Position numbers and translations under genes: made by a program
Assembly: GCA_013816615.1 (NCBI GenBank)
Contig: JACDED010000012.1
Location: forward strand, 1 to 58,777
Source of the DNA: Bacteroidota bacterium
GTDB lineage: Bacteria > Bacteroidota > Bacteroidia > B-17B0 > Aurantibacillaceae
Direction of reading: 5' to 3'
Length of the DNA: 58,777 nucleotides
Notes under the pieces: model-generated
Database searches by the model: none
Told to the model about the DNA's origin: nothing
The model's input: the letters and a program-made list of their open reading frames with translations, nothing else
Shown: piece after piece, positions 54,196-58,777 of the stretch
Numbering within the stretch: the stretch's first letter is position 1
How the letters are laid out: each line of letters starts with the position of its first letter

Positions 54196-54227
54196 AAAAC
54201 TCCCAATCAATTACGATTGGGAGTTTT
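54196..54227. terminator. Bidirectional rho-independent terminator
   Basis: Perfect 13-bp stem AAAACTCCCAATC with GATTGGGAGTTTT, loop of 6, T-rich on both strands. It separates the convergent small membrane protein gene and the acidic protein gene. Confidence 0.85.
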
Positions 54228-54266
54228 GTTTTTATGTAACTATTTTACGTAGAACTAATTCTACAT

Positions 54267-54821
54267 TTATTCTTTTTCGGTTGTTTTTTCTTCAGGATCG
54301 GATTGTTCATCTTCATCGCTTTCGCTCTCATCCTTTTCTTTTGTTTCGGTTTTGGCGGCTGAGGCTTTTGAAGATTCTTCCCTTTGTTCTGAACTTCCCG
54401 AATCATCTTTCTTTTCTTTGATCTTAAAGCCTTTTGGAATTTCTGAATTTTCCTCTTTTGATCCGGTTTCTTCTGTTGTAGAAGGATCATTATTATTATC
54501 TTCTTCTTCTTCTCCTTCTTTCGTTTTCTCTTTTTCTTCTTCAGATCCCTTTACCGTGTTCTGTTGTTTGGTTTTTAAGGCAGAATTTTTGTCTTCGTTT
54601 TGTTTTACTGTTTCCTGCTTGCTGCTTTCCGTTTTCCCGGTCTCATCCGTCTCTTTCTTAAGAATGGTGGTCAACATCAGAGATCCATTATCAGCATCTA
54701 TGTGTTGGTGGGTTTCATGCACTTGCCAGCCCATTTTTAAATAAACGTTTAATTCTGTCTCGGCAGCCGCGCGGTGTGTTACATCATGGATATTATTCAC
54801 CAATATTTTTATCTCTGTCAT
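54267..54821 (-). CDS. DUF4177-like domain protein with long acidic disordered tail
   Basis: A 184-residue protein. Residues 1-60 form a compact domain (MTEIKILVNNIHDVTHRAAA, ELNVYLKMGWQVHETHQHID) that resembles small DUF4177-type folds. Residues about 61-184 are low complexity, dominated by Glu, Lys, Ser, Thr and Asp (KGSEEEKEKTKEGEEEEDNN), with almost no hydrophobic residues, so disordered. No signal peptide. The biased composition explains long open frames on the opposite strand, which I reject. Function is unknown. Confidence 0.6.
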   Translation of the reverse strand: MTEIKILVNNIHDVTHRAAAETELNVYLKMGWQVHETHQHIDADNGSLMLTTILKKETDETGKTESSKQETVKQNEDKNSALKTKQQNTVKGSEEEKEKTKEGEEEEDNNNDPSTTEETGSKEENSEIPKGFKIKEKKDDSGSSEQREESSKASAAKTETKEKDESESDEDEQSDPEEKTTEKE

Positions 54822-55069
54822 AGTATTTAGTTATAATAAGCTAAATGTATGCCTGCAATCTGCGATGTTCATCTTTGAGATGTTATTTTCTTTTACCTTT
54901 CGACTTCTTCAAGCCAAACCCCACATGCTCGCTCAAAAGTCTACAAGACTTTTGCCCTGCTCAGGGTGGCGTAGATTTGTTCAGTTTTATGGTACATCTT
55001 TTGCGAAAGGATATATGGTCTTTATCTTAAGACTATTATTTAATTATTAATCACTTAAAAAACAATATT
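54822..55069. other. 248-bp divergent spacer, no gene seen
   Basis: Contains the hairpin AAAAGTCT/AGACTTTT (54935-54953) and next to it GCCCTGCTCAGGGT, a pattern like the other intergenic repeats. Short frames on plus have no plausible start or composition. No exact promoter box for the SRPBCC gene was found. Confidence 0.4.
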
Positions 55070-55564
55070 ATGGAAACGACGAATGATAAAGTTACAGACA
55101 CAGCACAAAATACAATTTCAATTGAAAGAACATTCGATCTGCCTATCAATACCATTTGGAAAGCATGGTCAGAAGCGGAAAGCTTTAAAAAATGGTGGGG
55201 ACCAAAAGAATATACCTGCCCGGATTGTACTATTGATTTTAAAGTAGGTGGTAAGTATATAGCTAATATGCGATCTAAAGATGGAAAAGAGAATTGGTCA
55301 ACAGGATCGTACAAGGAAATTGTACCGCAAATGAGGATAGTTTACGCAGACAGCTTTTGTGACAGCAAAGGAAATATTGTTCCGGGCTCAGAATATGGAA
55401 TGCCTGAAATGCCAATGCAATCATTAGTAACTGTAGAACTGGACGAAGTTGATGGTAAAACAAATATGACATTACATCACAAAGGTATTCCTGAGAAATA
55501 TGCTGACGATTGTACCAAAGGGTGGAATTCATGCTTTGATAAAATGGAAAGCAATCTTAAATAA
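55070..55564 (+). CDS. SRPBCC/AHSA1-like domain protein
   Basis: A 164-residue START-like fold: SIERTFDLPINTIWKAWSEAE then FKKWWGPKEYTCPDCTIDFK, VGGKYIANMRSKDG, and the final helix near YADDCTKGWNSCFDKMESNL. This is the activator-of-Hsp90-ATPase-1-like branch (PF08327), common as single-domain ligand-binding or toxin-like proteins in Bacteroidota, with unknown ligand. Cysteines are more frequent than usual (C48, C51 in CPDC). A strong terminator follows within 25 bp. It is transcribed alone. Confidence 0.85.
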   Translation: METTNDKVTDTAQNTISIERTFDLPINTIWKAWSEAESFKKWWGPKEYTCPDCTIDFKVGGKYIANMRSKDGKENWSTGSYKEIVPQMRIVYADSFCDSKGNIVPGSEYGMPEMPMQSLVTVELDEVDGKTNMTLHHKGIPEKYADDCTKGWNSCFDKMESNLK

Positions 55565-55588
55565 CTGACCTAATAATTGTTATTTATA

Positions 55589-55614
55589 AAAAGGGCGCCA
55601 ACGGCGCCCTTTTT
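55589..55614 (+). terminator. Rho-independent terminator
   Basis: GC-rich perfect stem AAGGGCGCC with GGCGCCCTT, loop AAC, followed by a T-run. It is 25 bp after the SRPBCC gene stop. Confidence 0.88.
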
Positions 55615-55645
55615 TATTATTGTTAGAAGGTCGAAGATCTTATGT

Positions 55646-55747
55646 GTCAGGGATGTGAAAGGTTTAGCCACCGCAGCCACGCCTGCCTCTTGCGTGGCGA
55701 GGAGGCCGAAGCGATAGCGGAGCCTGTAGCAGCCCGTTAAGGCGCCC
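55646..55747 (-). repeat. GC-rich structured dispersed repeat, copy B
   Basis: On the minus strand it opens GGGCGCC, continues CGGGCTGCTACAGGCTCCGC, has a hairpin GCCACGC/GCGTGGC (plus 55676-55698, 9-nt loop) and ends CTAAACCTTTCACATCCCTG. The ends and core match copy A (43404-43500), but the hairpin sequence is unrelated while pairing is kept. It lies between convergent genes. Confidence 0.75.
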
Positions 55748-55761
55748 GAAAAATAAAACGT

Positions 55762-55832
55762 CATTCCGGACTTGATCCGGAATCTCAGTACTAAAAGAAC
55801 TGAGATGCTGAATCAAGTTCAGCATGACTACG
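55762..55832. repeat. Palindromic intergenic repeat, TGTCATTCC-related
   Basis: Opens GTCATTCCGGACTTGATCC and closes GAATCAAGTTCAGCATGAC, an imperfect inverted repeat of about 30-bp arms. The interior GAATCTCAGT and ACTGAGATGCT also pair. It is related at its ends to 11941-12001. Confidence 0.6.
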
Positions 55833-55848
55833 ACATTTTTGATTAACA

Positions 55849-55880
55849 AAAAAAATCCCGATAAAATTTTTATCGGGATT
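55849..55880 (-). terminator. Rho-independent terminator of the coiled-coil lipoprotein gene
   Basis: Stem AATCCCGATAAAA with the inverse TTTTATCGGGATT, followed by a T-run on the minus strand. It is about 65 bp beyond the stop at 55945. Confidence 0.85.
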
Positions 55881-55944
55881 CTACTTTATGGAAGTATTAT
55901 TTTTCACTGTGAAGAGGGAAGTAAAAAATAATGTTTTAAATTTC

Positions 55945-56805
55945 TTAATTGCTTACCACTAAATATTTTGATTCGCTCCAGAATTTTTCAGGATTGATGA
56001 TCAAAATACAATTAACCATTTTATCTGTTTTATCTAATTTATAAGAATCACTTGGGTGTGGTGTGATCATTTTAAAATCTTTACTGTTAATAGGAATAGT
56101 AGTTGTTTGAGTATAATCGATCTGTGTAAATTTAGATTTATCAAGATCACGGTTCAATTGCGATGTTTTTCCAAGTCCTAATACACCACCTTTGCGCTCA
56201 ATTAATTTAGCTTTACGTAATTCTTTAGAATCACCAACACGGTAATAAGCGGTATGTAAAGCACTAGTTCTTTCATTAATGATCTGCGTTTTAGAAACAC
56301 CTTGTGAGCTTAATGTATCAACCGAAGTTTTTAACTGGGCAACCTGTGCATCCAATTCTGTTAAACGTTGATTTAAAGATGCTAACTCAGAATCTTTTTG
56401 AGCTAACTGGTTAATTAAAGTAGCAATTGTTTTTTCCAATTGCGCGTTCTTATTATTAGAGCGTTTTAATTTTTTACTCAGGTCTGCTAATTTTTTACGG
56501 TTAGCATCCATCAGGTCATTAATAGCTTCGATCTCGCGGTTGATACGTACTTTTTGGTTCAGTTTCATATCTCCGTCAGAGTGCATTAAGATCACATTTT
56601 GATGAACGCTTACTGAATCTAAATTTCTTTCAACTTCATCAAAGGCTGCGATAAAATCGTTAACCGACGTTTCTTTATCATTTATCAGGGCAACTAATGA
56701 ATCCTGAACTTCTCTTGCCCTTTTTTGTTCTGCTGTTTCGCCTTCAGGTGAACAGGCTGTTACAGATAGTAGTGCTGTTGCGGCGATTAAAATGTAATTT
56801 TTCAT
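55945..56805 (-). CDS. Coiled-coil lipoprotein
   Basis: Starts at the ATG at 56805 (MKNYILIAATALLSVTAC), a lipoprotein signal with Cys18. The longer start adds 20 charged residues. The 286-residue protein has a long heptad-rich coiled coil (about residues 65-185, MDANRKKLADLSKKLKRSNN, LAQKDSELASLNQRLTELDA), then a small beta-rich domain (VLGLGKTSQLNRDLDKSKFT, TTTIPINSKDF). It resembles Bacteroidota lipoproteins of unknown function anchored in the outer or inner membrane, possibly acting as a spacer. An exact -7 box lies about 58 nt upstream. Confidence 0.75.
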   Translation of the reverse strand: MKNYILIAATALLSVTACSPEGETAEQKRAREVQDSLVALINDKETSVNDFIAAFDEVERNLDSVSVHQNVILMHSDGDMKLNQKVRINREIEAINDLMDANRKKLADLSKKLKRSNNKNAQLEKTIATLINQLAQKDSELASLNQRLTELDAQVAQLKTSVDTLSSQGVSKTQIINERTSALHTAYYRVGDSKELRKAKLIERKGGVLGLGKTSQLNRDLDKSKFTQIDYTQTTTIPINSKDFKMITPHPSDSYKLDKTDKMVNCILIINPEKFWSESKYLVVSN

Positions 56806-56862
56806 AGTTTCTGGTTTTATTTTAAAGCTTTTGGCTTTATGGTTATTAATAATTTTCTTCAA

Positions 56863-56870
56863 CAAAATTA
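56863..56870 (-). promoter_or_regulatory. -7 promoter box TAATTTTG
   Basis: Exact TAnnTTTG match on the minus strand about 58 nt before the ATG at 56805. No TTG is seen at -33. Confidence 0.4.
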
Positions 56871-56999
56871 GGCCGGCGTTATGCGTAAATTGCCTCTTTT
56901 CGGTAAGACAGGATTTTAAATAGCTAAAACCGGAAAAAAAAAGGTTGCGCTATTCTTCTTTAATAGATCTTTAAGTAAATTAGAGCAGGCGTAATTTAA

Positions 57000-57031
57000 A
57001 ATTCCCCCTTGGAGAAGGGGGTAGGGGGATT
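57000..57031. repeat. Short palindrome CCCCCTT family
   Basis: AATTCCCCCTT faces AAGGGGG and GGGGGATT with a 4-nt loop, in the divergent spacer upstream of the 57057 gene. This is another short intergenic hairpin. Confidence 0.45.
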
Positions 57032-57056
57032 GAGTGTATTTTTTAATCTTTGTAAT

Positions 57057-57773
57057 ATGAAACTATATCAGCAACTTATAATATTTAGCCTTCCGGTAAT
57101 GCTTTTTTATAGTTGTGGTGTTGTTAGAAATTCACCCAAATACCAATTGGCAAACGGCTATTATAAAAGCAAAACTTTTTCATCTAAAAATGAAAAAGTG
57201 TATGTGGATAATGAGATCGATACGATCTATGTTTATAATTATAATAAAGCAGTAAAAGCGGTCGACACTTCTTTAGCTAAAAGAATTGTCTTTCCAAAAA
57301 AAATAGCAAACAGCATTAATAATTCAAAATCTTTCAGGCAGGCCAGCTTTGATGTTGATTTTGTTACCATGCCATTTAAATACCGGCCAACGCAACGGGG
57401 CTTTCCGCAACAATTTAATACACAATTGAACGGCGCTGTTTATTTAGGATTTAGAAATGATGTGTACCAAATAAAGTATAAACAAAATCCGTTAAAAAAG
57501 TACGATAGGCAAACTACACATTATGGTTTTTCGTTTGGCCTATTTACAGGTATTGGTGGCTCGGCAATAAACCCCTGGGTTACAAATAATGTGGTGGGTT
57601 ATGAATACGATGGTGTTGTTTGGGCAAAAGGTGTTGGAGCATTTATTGGTATTAATAATTTTAATATTGGTTTAGCACTTGGTTTTGATGATCTGCTGGA
57701 TGAGAATAAAGATTTTTGGATCTACCAGCAAAAGCCCTGGTTAGGTTTGGCCTTTGGATTAAATTTAAATTAA
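57057..57773 (+). CDS. Lipoprotein with beta-rich C-terminal domain
   Basis: Starts at the ATG at 57057 (MKLYQQLIIFSLPVMLFYSC), a lipoprotein signal with Cys20. The longer start has no signal. A near-consensus -7 box (TTAATCTTTG) ends 4 nt before it. The 238-residue protein has a polar linker (KSKTFSSKNEKVYVDNEIDT), then a glycine/aromatic-rich half (THYGFSFGLFTGIGGSAINP, AFIGINNFNIGLALGFDD) like an outer-membrane-associated barrel or sandwich. Unknown function. The next gene starts 2 bp after its stop. Confidence 0.7.
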   Translation: MKLYQQLIIFSLPVMLFYSCGVVRNSPKYQLANGYYKSKTFSSKNEKVYVDNEIDTIYVYNYNKAVKAVDTSLAKRIVFPKKIANSINNSKSFRQASFDVDFVTMPFKYRPTQRGFPQQFNTQLNGAVYLGFRNDVYQIKYKQNPLKKYDRQTTHYGFSFGLFTGIGGSAINPWVTNNVVGYEYDGVVWAKGVGAFIGINNFNIGLALGFDDLLDENKDFWIYQQKPWLGLAFGLNLN

Positions 57774-57775
57774 AA

Positions 57776-58504
57776 ATGGATTTACCAAAAGCAATTTTTT
57801 GTTGGAGCGGCGGAAAAGATTCTGCTTATTGTTTACATAAAGTTTTATCAGAAAAATTATTTGACGTTAAATATTTGTTGACGACTGTTAACGATGAATT
57901 TAAGCGTGTATCAATGCATGGCACACGTGAAGAATTGTTGGATCTGCAAACGGCCTCCGTAGGTATTCCTTCGTTAAAAGTAAGGGTAAAGGAAGGGACC
58001 AATAATGAATACGAAAAACAAATGGAAGCTGTGTTGCTAAAAGCAAAAGCAGAAGGTATTGAGCATGTTATTTTTGGGGATATATTTTTAGAAGACCTAC
58101 GCGTTTACCGTGAAGCAAATTTGGCTAAAGTAAATATGAAAGCTGTTTTTCCATTATGGAAAAAGGATACGACAGAAATCATAAACCATTTTATTGCTTT
58201 AAAATTTAAAACAGTTCTTTGTTGTGTTAACGATGGTTATTTGAATGAAGAATGGTTGGGGAGAGAAATAGATGAAAATTTTCTTAAAGAGCTGCCGGAC
58301 AATGTTGATGCTTGTGGAGAGAATGGTGAGTACCATACTTTTTGTTATGCCGGACCGATATTTAAAAAAGAAATAAATATTTCAATAGGAGAAAAAATTT
58401 ATAAACCTTTGGAGATAAAATTAAACGACGATTGTAAAACAGATACAAAAGTTGTTACGAAAGGTTTTTGGTTTTGTGATCTCGTACCAATTTTAACCAC
58501 ATAG
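57776..58504 (+). CDS. Dph6-like ATP pyrophosphatase (PP-loop, diphthine-ammonia ligase family)
   Basis: A 242-residue protein from the ATG at 57776, 2 bp after the preceding lipoprotein gene. The longer start at 57716 overlaps that gene. The N-type PP-loop is WSGGKDSAYC (residues 10-19), and the C-terminal family motif is CGENGEYHTFCYAGPIF. Relatives amidate diphthine in archaea and eukaryotes. Bacteria lack diphthamide, so this protein should ligate or activate a different, unknown substrate using ATP. It is co-transcribed with an exported lipoprotein, which does not explain it. Confidence 0.9.
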   Translation: MDLPKAIFCWSGGKDSAYCLHKVLSEKLFDVKYLLTTVNDEFKRVSMHGTREELLDLQTASVGIPSLKVRVKEGTNNEYEKQMEAVLLKAKAEGIEHVIFGDIFLEDLRVYREANLAKVNMKAVFPLWKKDTTEIINHFIALKFKTVLCCVNDGYLNEEWLGREIDENFLKELPDNVDACGENGEYHTFCYAGPIFKKEINISIGEKIYKPLEIKLNDDCKTDTKVVTKGFWFCDLVPILTT

Positions 58505-58617
58505 ACACATAGAAGAAAGTAAAAAAATAGTAGGCGATAGAATTGAAGCTTAGCTTCAATTCTACTATGTGAATCTTTTTTATTGACCTATCAAAACTAT
58601 GTGTCTATATGTTTAAA
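58492..58617. repeat. Nested palindromic repeat, ACCACATAG family
   Basis: The outer ends TTTTAACCACATAGACACAT and ATGTGTCTATATGTTTAAA pair over about 20 bp. Inside is a perfect 11-bp hairpin AGAATTGAAGC/GCTTCAATTCT with loop TTA. The left end overlaps the last codons of the Dph6-like gene. Word period 8 (ATAGACAC, ATAGAAGA). Confidence 0.65.
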
Positions 58618-58640
58618 TTTTTCGGAAAACGGAAACAAAA

Positions 58641-58667
58641 AAAGGGAAACAAAATTTGTTTCCCTTT
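58641..58667 (-). terminator. Rho-independent terminator of the gene at the right edge
   Basis: A 13-bp perfect palindrome AAAGGGAAACAAA/TTTGTTTCCCTTT with a run of A before it on plus, so a T-run on minus. It is 21 bp beyond the stop of the minus-strand gene at 58688. Confidence 0.8.
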
Positions 58668-58687
58668 CATCTCTCAAAAAAAGAGTT

Positions 58688-58777
58688 TTAATGTACTTTC
58701 TTTTTACCGAACTTAATGTTTCCTAAAGCATCTAAGATCTTTTTAAATACTTCAAAATACAAAGTAATGATCAATAC
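58688..58777 (-). CDS. 3' end of a gene running in from the right edge
   Basis: The last 29 codons are visible: VLIITLYFEVFKKILDALGN then IKFGKKKVH and the stop. A hydrophobic start with a basic tail suggests a membrane protein C-terminus. The YFEVFKKILDALG pattern vaguely recalls BI-1/YccA permease ends, but this is not enough to name it. The terminator 21 bp downstream supports a true gene end. Confidence 0.65.
   Translation of the reverse strand, partial: VLIITLYFEVFKKILDALGNIKFGKKKVH

Noticed and set aside
54053-54421. 122-codon plus frame crossing the small membrane gene and the hairpin
   Set aside because: It passes through the 20-bp inverted repeat and a terminator and then runs antisense to another gene, so it is not a plausible protein.
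54352-54744. Ser/Phe-rich open frame on plus strand opposite the acidic protein
   Set aside because: It is a by-product of Glu/Lys/Ser codon bias in the opposite frame; no start context or conserved features.
55664-55849. Short minus frames inside the GC-rich repeat
   Set aside because: They encode repeat-derived peptides (for example RPPRHARGRRGCGG) and lie entirely in the repeats.
1-58777. CRISPR array, prophage, intact transposase
   Set aside because: No regularly spaced direct repeats and no phage or transposase genes were found; the repeats present are palindromic and isolated.

Overview
The window looks like a chromosomal segment of a low-GC member of the Bacteroidota. The basis is four or more proteins with type IX secretion (T9SS) type A C-terminal sorting domains, gliding-motility genes gldF and gldG, a divergent tamB/tsaD pair, Bacteroidota-type promoters (TTG, about 19-20 nt, then TAnnTTTG) and almost no Shine-Dalgarno sequences. 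I cannot place it below phylum with confidence. No rRNA, tRNA, CRISPR array, prophage or intact insertion sequence was recognised.

Layout. 1-10 kb: the 3' part of a CPA2-type cation/proton antiporter with a cytoplasmic stress-protein-like tail, a small membrane protein, tamB and tsaD diverging, then three envelope or membrane genes. 10-19 kb: fused glutamate formimidoyltransferase/cyclodeaminase, YicC nuclease, a DMT exporter, a BtuF-like binding protein, DUF983, thioredoxin, fumarase, a truncated T9SS gene and a glucosaminidase. 19-28 kb: prolyl oligopeptidase, a T9SS-sorted M14 carboxypeptidase, a TSUP permease, and a frameshifted T9SS beta-propeller/PKD protein with a translationally coupled small secreted partner. 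28-43 kb: a CAP-domain protein, dnaG, an alpha/beta hydrolase, murQ, a 1343-residue T9SS protein, ndk, a T9SS protein overlapping rnz, and an orphan response regulator. 43-51 kb: gldFG, a serine hydrolase, mtgA, a TlpA-like protein, uvrA. 51-58.8 kb: a more accessory-looking stretch (HNH protein, small membrane and lipoproteins, an acidic low-complexity protein, an AHSA1/SRPBCC protein, a coiled-coil lipoprotein) ending with a Dph6-like ATP pyrophosphatase and the 3' end of an unknown gene.

How the genes fit together. Housekeeping functions (tsaD, dnaG, uvrA, ndk, rnz, fumC, murQ, mtgA, tamB) are interleaved with an exported proteolytic and peptidoglycan-active set and large surface-displayed propeller proteins that would leave through T9SS, for which gliding genes are a usual companion.

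The most unusual signal is between genes. Every convergent (3'-3') spacer longer than about 75 bp holds at least one long palindromic element, from several unrelated sequence families. One is a GC-rich repeat with two copies whose flanks are conserved but whose central hairpins differ in sequence while both stay self-complementary. Several genes also have a -7 promoter box ending only 4-13 nt before the start codon, suggesting leaderless or near-leaderless mRNAs and supporting some TTG starts.
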